From Strigamia acuminata (Eukaryota; Arthropoda; Chilopoda; Geophilomorpha; Linotaeniidae), in the NCBI GenBank assembly GCA_949358305.1, contig OX442316.1, positions 5,456,001-5,520,000 of the forward strand: 64,000 nucleotides of DNA. Direction: 5' to 3'. Position 1 is the stretch's first letter, and the number at the start of each line of letters is the position of its first letter. The notes beneath the pieces are model-generated. The model did not search any database. It worked only from the letters and a program-made list of their open reading frames with translations, and was not told the origin of the DNA. Positions 50,669-63,162 of this stretch are shown here, piece by piece. The position numbers were made by a program, and so were the translations under genes.

Positions 50669-50674
50669 AATAAA
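50669..50674 (+). terminator. Polyadenylation signal of the small secreted-protein gene
   Basis: AATAAA 10 bases after the TAA stop at 50657-50659, followed by T-rich sequence. Further AATAAA copies at about 50,810-50,840 could be alternatives. Confidence 0.6.
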
Positions 50675-50679
50675 ATATA

Positions 50680-53600
50680 TTTTTCATAAAATAGTGTCTT
50701 AAATGCTCAAGATTTGCATTTATCATCGGTAGTGTAGTGTTTTTTGTTTGTTTCTCATGGTTTCATTACATTTACCATACATTTATTTTGTATTTTTTAT
50801 TTTAAATCGAATAAAAAAGTTTTATTGAAAATTTAAATAAAGAATGTTCTTCGGAGTTTGAAGAATTGTTAAGAAATAAAGAATTTAAATATTGTGGTTA
50901 TTTCTCATTTTGTGAGCAAGTTTTAGCAAGGAACGTCTAGATTGTCTCACAGGAGGGAGCCACGGTTATAACCTGAAAGACTAACTTTAAGGGGCAGCAC
51001 ATGCAGCTCTGCAACTCACAGCTTTACGCTACAGATGCATCCAAGCTATGAAAGCAGAGGAAATGCATTCCAGTGGGCATAAAAACAGTAAACACAGAAT
51101 TTGTTATGTTTTTCTGTCTGAATGTTTGACATGACTTATGATGCGTGTGAAATTCTGCATTAAGAGAAGTCCGCTTAAGACAAACTTGTGCGGACAGGTG
51201 CGCCATCTTCTGGAACTCAGGAGATTACAGTTAGAAATTAGAATATCTGTAGAGGCACGACGTAAAAACGTCATATCCTGCAGCCAAAAGCACACAACAA
51301 TAAAGAATTCAATTATGGAAGCCGCTAACTATTATGTTGACTTATTAGAGCAATATTAAAATATACCGTACGTTTGGTACTGCGGTGCATACTATCATGA
51401 GCCAAGGATAACACAGACATTTCCTATTGATTCGTTGTTCTGTGCGCTGATTGGATGATAGCAAACACGTGTCATGCATTGCTTGCCAACTAAACATGTT
51501 TGTTACCTGTTGTCATCCCAGAATACAGTGCGGCTATGTATTATGTGGCACCATCGGTGACAAAACGCACTGAACATGTGGATAAGTGTCCATGTTATCC
51601 TTGATTCATGGTACAACTCAATCTCATACAATCTGAACTGCATAAAAATTGGGTTCGTGCTAAATGAATGCTACCAAGTCCTAGTTCATCAAAATTTCAT
51701 CGCAACTGAATATGATACCGGTCCATAACACAATGGGACAAACAATACTGGTCCGCTACATTAGAGGATTTGAAAAACGCTGTATGCACTAACCAATGAA
51801 AAATTTTTATAATTATAATTACTTCAAAAAATTGAATCTGCATATCCGCTGTGTGGTATTTCAGCATACCTAATATTTTTGTCTAAAATTTTAAACACCC
51901 TATTGAAAAATACTACCCAAGTTAATCTTTTACACACTACAAGAAGGAAATGACACAGCACATGCTAACAATCTTACATCAGGATACCACCTGTGCAAAA
52001 TGTTGAATTTGAATTACTGCATTAGGGTAACATTGATTGATTACAATTAAAACCAATTTAATTTCTTCACATTAAACAAGTACAATCGGCAATTCCGACA
52101 CTCCCAAAACGAAAAATAAAAACTAGTAACACGACACGTTGCAGTCAATCGGGTTTTGCAGCATCAGAAAACAGCACACGACATAAAATTTCAAGCTCAA
52201 GCGTCATCCCTAAACAACAGAACGTAAAAAACAAAGCCAGCTGCTTTAACAACAAACTGAAACATGAGCCATAAAGACATAAACCACTTTTTAGGCCTCC
52301 AAACTGAATCCTTACCGGCACGAGCTTAGAATACAGTAAAAGCGTCAACACTTAGATGTCTAGAACTATAATTTTTAATCTTTTGCCTTTTTTTCGAGAC
52401 GGCAATGTACAATATAGTTATAGACAATGTCTGGCATCTGCACAAGAACAGATGTTTCACATTTAAACACATTTCGAGAATTTTCACTCCAGAATTAACC
52501 ATATTGATGTATACGTCTAGTCTTAGCCATGTGTAGATTGATCCCCCAGCAAGATCAATGGGCAATGGGCAGTTGGGCATGCTTTTTTGCCTTTTCTCTG
52601 CCCTTGGACCTTGGGTCCTATTCAGCTCGGCTGTCTATAGATTCGGCGGTAGCCAACTCAATAGGCAATTGCCCATCTGCCCACCTGGTCAATTCACCCT
52701 TGCTTATGCACTTTTGCACATAAATACTTAACATGCATGCAGATGCAGAACATCTCCATTTTAATAACAAATTTTGCCGTAAAAGGCAGATGTACAGGAG
52801 GTGACTTGGTGTAATATATCCTAGGAAGTAATTTCTAATTTCCATTTGTTTGAAAAAATTTAAATATTCATCGTAAATGAATGAAAATGTATAATTTTTT
52901 TGTGTAAGTTAAAGCGCAAGCACACATGCCATTAGCTCATAAGCAAACAAAAAATATTTGAGGGTGGAGACAAGACCAGTTCGTGCTGCTCACCTGCTCG
53001 TTCTTAACAGCTGTTCAGCCAACTAAGGAGGAGACCACCACAGCGGAAGTCTCTGATTGAAGCAGGGGCCACACTTGTTGATGTTTTCAATCAGTTTTCC
53101 AAAGTAAAATGTCAAGTAAAAATAACGTTAACTCAATTACAGCACATCTATTAACTAGAGAGTTAAAACTACCTTAGTTTTCACACTAAACCATCAATAA
53201 TTCTTGCTACAATGCATTTTTAATCAAATATCATCAATTTATTTTGCTATAATGTATTTTTTAACCAAATGTCATCAATATTTCTTGCTACAATGCATAT
53301 TTTAACCAAATGTCATCAATATTTCTTGCTACAATGCAGTTTTTAACCAAATATCATCAATATTTCTTTCTACAATGCATTTTTTAACCAAATATCATCA
53401 ATATTTCTTGCTACAATGTATTTGTTAACCAAATATCATCAATATATCTTGCTACAATGCATTTTCTAACCAAATACTTGAAAAATATCATTTTGTCACG
53501 TAAATAATTTGGAAATATTTTTTTTTGGTATTTTTGAATGAACTTTTCCTTTCTTTCAAACACGTATGCAAGTTAACTTTTCTCCCTTTCTCGCGAAACT

Positions 53601-55485
53601 TGTCTAAAATAAGACGGGAGATTATATTTCTGCTGGTCGGGCTCGGGCGTGCGTTTCTATAGGGTCAGGAGTGGCGCGTGCGTTCAGGGCGGAGGGCAGG
53701 TGCTGCAGTGGTTCCCTCGTGCCTTTTTCTGTACCGAGTCCTTTATGATATAACAGTATTTTTCATCGTACGAGGGCCGAGGGGGTCTGGTCGCGACTTA
53801 TTCAAGCAAAAGCATGCGCCGCCTATTGTCATGCGCTGCACATGGCCAAGAGGGGAGTGCGTGAACGCACGTGCCACTATTTAACAATACGGTGCCCTGT
53901 CTCAGACACGTGTCTGCAGAGAGAATAAATCCCTAATTGCGACTCCATTCAACGTTTTTTTGTTTATTTTTGGGTACAGAGTTCAGCTTGCGAGTCTGGT
54001 TTGGGCGCAAAGGTTAGGTTTAATTTCAAGGTAGGAGATTTCCAGTACTTGCTCCGATCGGTTAGGTTAGGTTGAGACACCTGGTGCTGCGATTCGTTTG
54101 AAATGGAAAAGAGTTGTTCTCGGTGGCCAACTGTTGTTGGCAACAGGCGTGAAAATGGTTTATAAATCACGGGTTTAGTTGATGCTTGCTTCTTGCAACT
54201 TGGCTGTTTTGTTCGTGTCAACAACGCAACAATATTATCAACAAATTTGTGCAAACATTAACAAAAACACAACAGTACCGGTCTGAAACCACAATAATAA
54301 CAACAATAGTACAAACTAAACGTCTCAACAACACAATTAATTATTTCGCCGAATTAAGTACATTAAATAATGCATTTCATAATACAATTGAAAAAATGCA
54401 TTTGAAAAGGCATTCATATTTGACAAATAATAATATTGGGAATGCATTTCATCATTTGCAAACCAACAGCACACAAAAATATATTACAAAATGCATTCTT
54501 GTAAAACCCAATGCATTTCAAAATACATTTCAATATAATTTCAATAATTTGAACCATATGGGATAATAAAACAGTCTGATAAACTCAACAACACGATAGG
54601 ACTAAATAATGTGATAATTCAATGTTTTTTAATTTTATTGCATGCAATGTCTCTACGTACCGAGCCAACTTGGGAGGATGAGCAAGCAATAAAATATTCG
54701 AAATGGCAGCTCGGAAATAGGAGAGAGAGCAATTTTTGAAGAAACCACTTTATTTCCATGTTTTTCAAATCCGACACCAGCTGCTTAACTCGTAAGTGAA
54801 CTTGTACATATGGCATCCAAATGGGGTTGTTGTGATAACCATCAGGTGGGCCATAGATGACCACGAAATCCTATTTTCACTAGACCCGACCCTTTAACCT
54901 CAGCACACGCAGGTGAGAAGGGACTTCAATTCTTTCATTTAAGCCGGTGAACTCACCTGGCGAAACGCGAAAAGGGTAAATAAAACTACAAAACAAAAAC
55001 CCCATCCAATCCCCTTAATCATTACCAACTACACTAAACCGCATTGAAACACCGCAACAAAACTCCGAAAATTTACAAAATTTATAATTATTGAACCAAA
55101 AAATAAAATAAAAAAATAAAAAAAATAATTTCGTAACAATTTCGTAATAAAGGTGAAACCGTTTTTCTATTTTCCAACAAGTTGTAGTATTTTTTTTTCT
55201 TTAGTAAATGGAAATTCATTCACAAATTCAACAAAGATGACGTATGATCCGGTTTACGCTCGCGAGGGTCGAAGTTGTCCTGCAATTCAGACTCGCACCT
55301 GCTGTCTGCTTTCACACTGCTCGTATTCTATGGAAACGCCATTTGGTGGTTACTAGGCAACCAGGGGTGTCTAAAAGACCATTTCCCATTGGCCCACTCC
55401 CAATTCATCGCACCCTCAACAGGCTTTTTAAGCGCCTCTGCCTGCACACTCCGCTCATTGCCTCTTCGCTCTTCGCACCGTCAAC
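50680..55485. other. 4.8-kb intergenic region upstream of the Snail-family gene
   Basis: No gene is supported. It holds a CTCF-like GTGCGCCATCTTCTGG at 51198-51213, a tandem array at 53190-53480, and a GC-richer island at about 53,630-53,890 with a GCAGGTG site. Around 54,370-54,530 the word AATGCATTTC recurs several times. The last 250 bases before the ATG are GC-richer and presumably carry the promoter and 5' UTR; no TATA box is clear. Confidence 0.4.
53190..53480. repeat. Tandem array, about 41-bp unit, seven copies
   Basis: The unit contains TTGCTACAATGCATTTTTTA followed by ACCAAATATCATCAATATTTC. Successive TGCTAC/TGCTAT words are 40-41 bp apart. Copies differ by a few substitutions. It lies about 2 kb upstream of the Snail-family start and has no coding potential. 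Confidence 0.85.
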
Positions 55486-56572
55486 ATGCCACGAGCTTTT
55501 CTCATCAAGAAACACTTTGGTCTCAATACCACGTCCAGAACCAAGAAATCACGTGATTCCCCTCTCGCACACGACACAGGTTTGTATTTTACAATTTTAC
55601 AAATTTACAACCCGCTCAAAATCACTTTTCCCATTTTTTTTAAAAAAAATTAATCAATTTAATTTTAAACTAATAATTTTCCGATCGATTTCAGATGGCG
55701 CAAAAATTCGTCGCGTCGAGCACAACATCCCGAGCGACTGGACTCCACCCCGGACACCATCTGTCGACCTAGTCACGACACCCCCGCCTCCACCCCTGTT
55801 AACATCCCAGCGAAATCCGCTGACATCGCTGGCCGATCCGTTCGAAGCAAACACTTGGCATAAATCAGTCATTCCACCATATGTGCCGTTCAACATCTCT
55901 TCGGTCTATCCGGCTTTTGCCCAACAACCAGATTACTACCGCGGAGCAGCGCTCTACTCCTTGATACCGAGCGAGAAAAAAGCCGAAACCATCAGAGAAA
56001 ACCGTGAGCACGACAAGAAAAATCCAACTTTGGACGTTTCCTCTTACATCTACAACTTGTGGGATGTTAAACGCGAGCAAAAGACCGGAAACAGCGTCGT
56101 CGCGGAACAAGTAACGCTGAAAAAAGCCGCGCAGAGAGAGGCGCCACGATACCAGTGTCCGGATTGTAACAAAAGTTATTCGACGTTGAGCGGATTGAAC
56201 AAACACCAACAGTTCCACTGCGTGACCCAGGCGCAAAAATCCTTCAGCTGTAAATATTGCGACAAAATCTACGTGTCGCTGGGTGCGCTCAAGATGCACA
56301 TCCGAACGCACACTTTGCCGTGCAAGTGCAAACTGTGCGGCAAAGCCTTTTCCCGACCCTGGTTGCTGCAAGGACACGTGCGCACTCACACGGGCGAGAA
56401 ACCATTCGCGTGTCAACACTGTAACAGGGCTTTTGCCGATCGGTCCAATTTGCGAGCTCATCTACAAACCCATTCGGACGTCAAGAAGTATTCGTGCTCC
56501 AATTGCAGCAAAACCTTCTCGAGAATGTCGCTTTTGGTTAAACATAAAGATGGCAGCTGTTCACGCGACTGA
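55486..56572 (+). CDS. sna: Snail-family zinc-finger transcriptional repressor
   Basis: Nuclear C2H2 repressor of the Snail/Escargot/Worniu group. Exons 55486-55579 and 55695-56572 join in frame (g|gtttgt...tttcag|at), 323 residues. The ATG begins a SNAG motif, [11 protein letters not shown], which recruits corepressors and fixes the start. The middle is Pro/Ser-rich ([12 protein letters not shown]); PSVDLV resembles but does not match the CtBP motif PxDLS. Five zinc fingers follow: [77 protein letters not shown], and a final CCHC-type [19 protein letters not shown]. [19 protein letters not shown] is diagnostic of the Snail family. The finger set alone cannot separate snail from escargot or worniu. 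AATAAA at 56887-56892 may end the transcript. Confidence 0.9.
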
Positions 56573-59139
56573 GTCGTTGAATCGGGGGTTATTTATTCAC
56601 TAATTTAAGATGTTAAATGAAAAAAAAACTATTTTTGCAATTATATATTGTTATTATTATAATTAATTATTATTATATAAACATACACTTGATAATTATT
56701 ATTATTATTATATTTTTTTTTAATGTACTGCACGTGCCAAATGTGTAAAAAAAAATTATGTAAGAATTATAAGACTTTAGTTTTATCGTTGAATTTTATA
56801 TTTATGATAAGTGCCTTTTCGCTCACCAAGTTTTTGCTAGTCATTTGATAAATGTTATGATAACAACATTGTTGAAAACCATCGCAAATAAAAATTTTTG
56901 AAATTTAAAACGACTTAAATCCATTCATTTACCGCTTTAAATAAGAAACAAGCCGAAATAACCCCAACTTACAACTTAGCATCTATTACAGCTTCCCTGC
57001 ACAGCTCCGTATAAATACTGCAATTTCATTTAAAGGGAAGTTCCCCCTCTTTAAAACGTGTTAGATGCACGCGATGTACAGCAGCAGTGCTGAAATAAGA
57101 GTCCCGTGCGGCTAAGGGGCCCCACCCATACGGAAAAAATTATCCCTACACATATACGTATAAACCATTAATTAGAAACATGCTAAAAAGTGGGCATCGC
57201 AAGACCAAAACCCACCACTGCGCATCTGCTGTCAGTAGACGCATTCATAAATTAGTTTAGACTAAACAGCATTTTAAACAACATATTTAAACTGCTTGTC
57301 TCGATCTAACTTCAGTCGCGGTGGGCATGCGCACAACATTTAAACAACAAACATGTTTAACAGCAAGTTTTACACGTTAAATCCTACACTTAGACTATTT
57401 TAAAAACTATAAACTTTATGAATTTGTGCTGGAACATTCGATGTTTGTTATTCCACTCAATCTCACGCGTACTTTTTTACACCAACAAACCGCATAGAAA
57501 TATATTAATCCCGATTACACTTTAAACTAACTTCTGATCATTTGTTGTGTACGTTTTAATCTAATGTATTCACATGACGTCACGTCAAACCCATCCCCCG
57601 ATTCCCTCGTGCAAGGCGCGTGCACACCTGTTCTCAACATCCAGCTGCTCTTTCACGGATCTTCAATGACCCTACCTACCCATCAGAGCGAGTCTCGATT
57701 CACCTCAGGCCTTCCTTTTTCTCCCCCTCCCTTTCCACAACAAAAGCCCTTCTTCAAAAACCATCCCAACGCATGCGCCGAGGGTAACTGCACGCTTACT
57801 TAAATGGCCGAGCGAAACTGTTGCTACCTAGCTGTCAAACCCACCTGGAAGGAACCTGAGGAAATACGACCCTTAACCTCAACTGCTACCGATTAAACAC
57901 CAAACTCCACTTTTATCGATCACACTCTCTGATCTAATCATAAATTAAAATTATGTAAGGAGATCAAGTTCAATTTCCACGTTAAGACGTCTTCCATATG
58001 GCATTTACTTGCACTCAATTTGATATTGAGAATCTAGCAATTAGTGGTTGGATTTTGCAAGCACGCATGCGCATTGGTCAAGGTGGATGTAATTAGTGTG
58101 GAAAAGGCACTCATTGAGGCACGTGCTTCGAATGACAGGCGCGTGTTTCCTCAATTACACATCCATACAATAGTTGCAACGCATGTCGTCTCACCTGCGC
58201 GACATCAAAACAAAAAAATGTTTTTTTTGTTATCAATTATAAATCTGCGGAGATTGGTCAGTGATTAAATGCTAGAGGAAGTTTCGGGTAGGGTGGTTCG
58301 TTTGAATAAGTAGAAATTAATGTTGCATGTAAATTTTGAATTTATACATCCTTTCGGTGGTTGTAAGTTGTAAGAGAAACGAGATTTCACTCTCCACAAA
58401 CCGAACCCACCTGGGTTACTATAGACAGGTGGTTTCACGTGCAACATTTCAGGTTTCTTCAGTGTGATTGAACACATTGGGGCATTCAATAGAATCTTTA
58501 TCGTGCACCCACCCATCCGCAATATTGGAGAACAGTAACATAACACGTTTTGTGGGTAAATTTAAAATTACGCAATCTTTTATAAGGTTTAAAAATAACT
58601 ATTTCCGTAAAAAAAGATTTACCGTAAATGCTGTAGTAAAGCGCGGGATGCTCATTGAACGCAGTATCCTTTACAACGCAAGTCTAAATTGACCAAAACG
58701 ATGAATTCAATATCTAAATTGAACAAAACGATAAATATAATGTCTAAATTGAACAAAACGATAAATATAATATCGAAATTAAAAAAACGATTAAAATAAA
58801 TAACTAAATTGAACAAAACGACTCAAATAAACGTCTAAATTGAACAAAACAACTAAAATAAACGTCTAAATTGAACAAAACGGCTAAAATAAATGTCTAA
58901 ATTGATAAAGAAAACACTCAAATAAATTACTATATTGACCAAACTGATTGAATTCAATAACTAAAGTACGGGTGCTCTAACAGAACATTAACGGTATTAT
59001 AACCTTAAGTGTTGGGTCAGGCGGGTCTAAGTACCAACGGCCTGTTAGAAACTTATTAAATAAATAACTCAATTCGATACATCAATTTAGTAAGATTCCA
59101 TTTCATTGCTTATAAAACTTACAAATAAAAGAATAAAAA
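56573..59139. other. Intergenic region between the Snail-family gene and the FERM gene
   Basis: Holds the Snail-family 3' UTR (AATAAA at 56887-56892) and then AT-rich DNA without a supported gene. A TGACGTCA lies near 57,574. A 30-bp tandem array occupies 58681-58968. The minus-strand FERM gene presumably ends its 3' UTR just below 59,140, where minus-strand signals (TTTATT on the plus strand) are found nearby. Confidence 0.4.
58681..58968. repeat. Tandem array, about 30-bp unit, nine copies
   Basis: The unit is close to TCTAAATTGAACAAAACGAT followed by AAATATAATG. TCTAAATT or ACTAAATT words recur at about 58683, 58713, 58743, 58803, 58834, 58864 and 58895. Copies drift towards the right end. 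Confidence 0.85.
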
Positions 59140-62100
59140 TTACAATTCTGTACTCATTTCATCTCTGCTGGCATTATAATCCTGCAACTACAAAAACAGT
59201 TAAATTTAAAAACCGAATCAAACACAGGAAATGCCTAATAAGCAATAAACATAAAGCATAAACATTGCAACCACATTTAAATGTTTAATTTAATATTCCA
59301 TGTTTATACTTTCCTGTGGGAATTGATTTTTACTGTGTTCAAACCCACATTAACTTACAAAGCCAGATGAACGCCTAGGCTCCTTTACGGAAAGACTGGA
59401 CTTTGATATACTATTCTTGCCAGATCTAACACTACCATCACCATGAACCCTACATCATAAAAAATCACACAATTAAAACTCGAGGAATAATATTTGATAA
59501 AAAGTACGAAGTACCGTATTTTCAGACCGTAAGAAGCACTTTTTTACATTGAAAAATTGACCAAAAACAGGGGTTAATCTTACAGTCCGAACGAGGAATC
59601 CCATAAAATTAACTCAGGGATTCTCATCAAAATAAATTAATAAATAATAATTTTTTTGCAATAAAAACATTATTTTATCTAAAAAATGTCTCTCTGTGCA
59701 TCTTATCGTCCACAAAATACGGTAATAAAAAATGGAAAGAATTATTATTTAGACTTATAAGTTAGTGTGCAAAACTCACTAATGAAATTCAGTGAAGTGT
59801 AACCAACATGCGTGTGAATGAATGGCCTTCGATTCCCAAGATCGTTTAGATTAGAATTACTAAAAACCCAAGAAGCCTTTCAAAATCCACCACCGAGTAG
59901 ATTAAAGACCAAAGCCCAACCATCTCCTCTCTTTTACCCTTTGCGGCTTTTCGGGGTGTTAGGAGAACGATGTGAGTGTGATGAGTTGCGAGTTCTGATG
60001 AATCAAAGCAAATCATACAAGTAAATTAATAATTAATAACCATTAATCAAGTTAATCAACTTGTTTAAATAATCAAATTAATAATACTAACAACACTTTG
60101 GTGTATGGAATATCCTTCAATTGATCTTCAGAAAAACCGGAGCTGTCAACGTACCTTAAAAATAAAATAAACATTTCCAGAGTTAATTTATTTAACCATG
60201 TAAATAAAATATTTTAAAAAGCCTTCCAAAAATAAAATATTACTGAAAATGTTTTCTTAATTCTTCCGGAAATCGCTTATAGCTATCGGCCGAAGATCGA
60301 GATTGTGTTAGACTACGTCTTTTGTGTTTTTTCCTCTGATTGTAATTCACTTCCGATTCACTTTCCATTCCAGAATTCATGTACCTATGAGAAAAAAACA
60401 CGTATATATATATTTAGGTTACAAAATAAATTTAAGTGTTTATCTAAGTGTTTACCCACTACGATGCGAATTGAGATTTTTGATAACGGCGTCGTGTAAA
60501 CGCACACTTTGTTCTTGTATTTCGCACCACTGAGGCGTGATCGACTCCGTGCTTGTGGCCGATCTATTAACATAACACAATACAGTTAGTAGATTAATAA
60601 TTAACGCGAAAAGCAAATTAATTCCAATTACATGTGATGCCGTCGTCGATGTTTCACTACAAACTCCGAATCGCTGCCCCGATCCTTGCGTCGATTCTTT
60701 TTACGACTTCTATTCGAAGTTCTCGACGAATCGCTACCATGTCCCGATTTATGCCGACGTCTGTTAGAATGTGAACGCTCATCACAGCTGCTTTCACTGT
60801 CCACGGACGAAAAATGATGAATTGAGCGAGTTCGGACTGAATGTTTGCTCCGGACAGAACGTGGCGAAGGATTGGCCGACGAGGAATACAATCCCTTGCT
60901 AATTTTTAACAAAAAAAATCATTTTGCTTTAATATTTAATAATTTTCCACTTTTATTGTATAAATTAACCTTAATTTCACACTTCCCCAAGGAGCAGAGC
61001 GAGTACTTCTAGGGGAATCGCCAGACTTGTAAGCGGTTGTGGTATTTGAAGCTGATGGGACAGTTGTTTGTGAGTCCACGTTCTCCTTCTGATTATCTGT
61101 AATTTTTCAAAAAATATTTAAAACATTTTTTTAAGTCAAATCAAATCGAAAATAAGTTTTAATGTAAGTAAATCGCAAAAATTCCATATTTTAGGGTTCC
61201 TTAACCCAATCTAAACGCTAAATTTAGTTTCTATATTTGTCATCTAGGCTCGAAATCTAAAAATAATTCACGTTAAACGTATATAAAAATTATTTTTACT
61301 ATCAATTCCATCCGAAGGTGGTAATCGCCTATAACTGCGTTGACTGGGAACACGTTGTATTGGTTGAGGTGGACGGGCAATTATTTCATTTCTGTTTTGA
61401 TATCGTTTACTATTGCGAAATGTCGTCGACAAACGAAACGATCCATTCAGCGGAGCAATATTGACTTGAGCTAATCTGTAAAACATAAATTTATAACATT
61501 TGCATTCATCGAGTATTAAATCGGACCTGAAAAACCCATGATGTTCGACGCAGCACTTCCACAAATGTTTACACGCCTGTTTCGTAGGCAATTCAAAACC
61601 ATACGTGTTTTCGTCATGCTAAAAACGCATTAATAAAAATAAATAATAAATAAATTCATCACGTCAAGGAGATTTGAGAAAACCAACATTTTTGTCTTTG
61701 ACTCTCAGCATGAAATATCTTCCTTTAAAATAAACCTTAGTGATCCTCGGCCAGAAATAATTTCCAACTTTTGTTTTGTTCCGTAAAACGATGACGCCGC
61801 TTGGAGTTAAGCCTAAAAAATATTCCATGTTGTCTTCACCCTACATAATTATGTTTTATTTGTAATTTTATTTTCTAATTTAATTTTTAAATTTTTTTTA
61901 TATATACCAAAACTGGATGTAGATCTACGCCATACATGTCGAGCCATTTAGCCTTTTCTAGGAAGTTTAATTCGGCTGCTGAAGGAACTTGACCTCTTGA
62001 AACACAAATGTCTTAAAATCACTTTCGATTAAAAATATTTCTATTTACATTAATGATTTGTGTATTTCGGAAATTTTGTTTTCCATTTCCAAGGTTTGAG

Positions 62101-63162
62101 CTGGTAGAAGATGAAATTCAGAGACGTATCCGTATAAATGCCTTCTCGGGTCGTAATCGCCAAGTTCGGCTAAAATATAATAAATAAAAAATTGTAAATA
62201 AAAAATTGTTCTTTCACTAATATTAGCAGATTTACATTGAATAATGTGAGCTGATAATTCAGTGCCAACTTCAAACGATACGGGTAACCGGGCTTGAAGA
62301 ATATCTTGCTTCAATTGAAGAAAAAATTGATACCTAAATAAAAAATATTTTTTTTTTTTTAAATTTAAAAGTTGTAAAATTAAAATAAAAAAATCAATCT
62401 TTTAATTTTTAACCTAGTTATTTCTTCCACCAACTTGCATGGGTCACTCGCATAAAATTTAACACTAAAATAGAGTGTAAAATACAAGTTTTTTCTCAGT
62501 TGTTTACATATTTTCTTTTCTGCTTCGAGCCAATGCTGAAATCAATTCAATCAAATGCAATACAATAAATAACCTTTCAATTTCAAAATAACATTTCCGT
62601 AAATGCTTTCATAGAACAACCACGCTCTATTGACGAAACCTAGATTCCACCCCTACAGTTTGCGGCATTTTTTGCGGCAATTTTTGGACTTGAAAAATGC
62701 ATTTTTGGACTTGAAAAATGCATTTTTGGACTTGAAAAATGCATTTTTGGACTTGAAAAATGCATTTTTGGACTTGAAAAATGCATTTTTGGACTTGAAA
62801 AATGCAGTTTTAGACTTTCAAGCTACATTTTAAAGGATATCGCGTTCAATCTGCTTCAGCTTCCCATGTTAAATGAAGGCATTTACGATACTTACCGATT
62901 GATTTGAATCGTCCAAATATCTCAACCCGAAATAAACAATTTCAATTAAATTCAAATGCTGGAAAACGCCATCAAGTAATCGCTGAGCAACGGCTTCAGC
63001 CTAAAATCATCAAAACAAAAGTTTAAAAATCTAAAAAAAAACTCAAAAAAACTAAATAATTTATAATTAACACTATACCTTAACATTCAGATTGAGTTCA
63101 GTCCCATCCAACAGGATTATTTTACAATCCACGAACTTATTTGTATCACCCAGGCAGCCCAT
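59140..63162 (-). CDS. FERM-domain protein, band 4.1-like 4A (EPB41L4A/NBL4) orthologue
   Basis: Cytoskeleton-membrane adaptor. Exons: 63079-63162, 62896-63000, 62414-62535, 62236-62333, 62049-62169, 61908-61995, 61688-61840, 61527-61618, 61300-61475, 60970-61096, 60632-60898, 60456-60563, 60244-60384, 60092-60154, 59938-59994, 59808-59859, then 59359-59449 and 59140-59181. The first sixteen join in frame. MGCLG at the N-terminus suits N-myristoylation at Gly2 and palmitoylation at Cys3. FERM signatures are [58 protein letters not shown] and [18 protein letters not shown] basic Ser/Arg/His-rich tail follows, and [14 protein letters not shown] matches the human NBL4 tail specifically. The last exon ends MSTEL, a class I PDZ ligand. 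The join from exon 16 to 17 is out of frame in my model, so the tail is provisional. Confidence 0.85.
59512..59724. mobile_element. TA-flanked MITE with CCGTATTTT terminal inverted repeats
   Basis: The left end reads TACCGTATTTTCAGACCGTA; the right end, reverse complemented, reads TACCGTATTTTGTGGACGAT. The ends are imperfect inverted repeats of about 28 bp. TA dinucleotides at 59512-59513 and 59723-59724 are the apparent target duplication. The 209-bp core has no open frame. It lies in a putative intron of the FERM gene, between the candidate exons 16 and 17. Confidence 0.75.
62681..62827. repeat. Tandem 21-bp array in an intron of the FERM gene
   Basis: Six perfect copies of a 21-bp unit (TTTTTGGACTTGAAAAATGC then A) from 62681 to 62806, then a diverged seventh. 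Consecutive units create a 14-bp perfect palindrome, AAAAATGCATTTTT, at each join. The unit length is a multiple of three, so one frame stays open as a repeated LDLKNAF, but it sits in the 360-bp intron between FERM exons 2 and 3. Confidence 0.9.

Noticed and set aside
54186-54566. 126-codon Asn/Thr-rich plus-strand open frame.
   Set aside because: The repeated NAFH/NAFQ words derive from AATGCATTTC DNA repeats; no signal, domain or promoter supports it.
58681-58968. Regular array considered as a CRISPR.
   Set aside because: It is a plain tandem repeat without distinct spacers, in animal nuclear DNA.
60242-60246. TAA after CATTTTCAG as the stop codon of the FERM gene.
   Set aside because: The same bases contain a donor (CA|GTAATA), and the next exon codes [14 protein letters not shown] in frame, a segment conserved in the vertebrate NBL4 tail.
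62681-62827. Repeated LDLKNAF peptide as a possible repeat protein.
   Set aside because: It is a 21-bp DNA tandem array inside a well-supported intron, and the open frame has no start context or flanking coding sequence.
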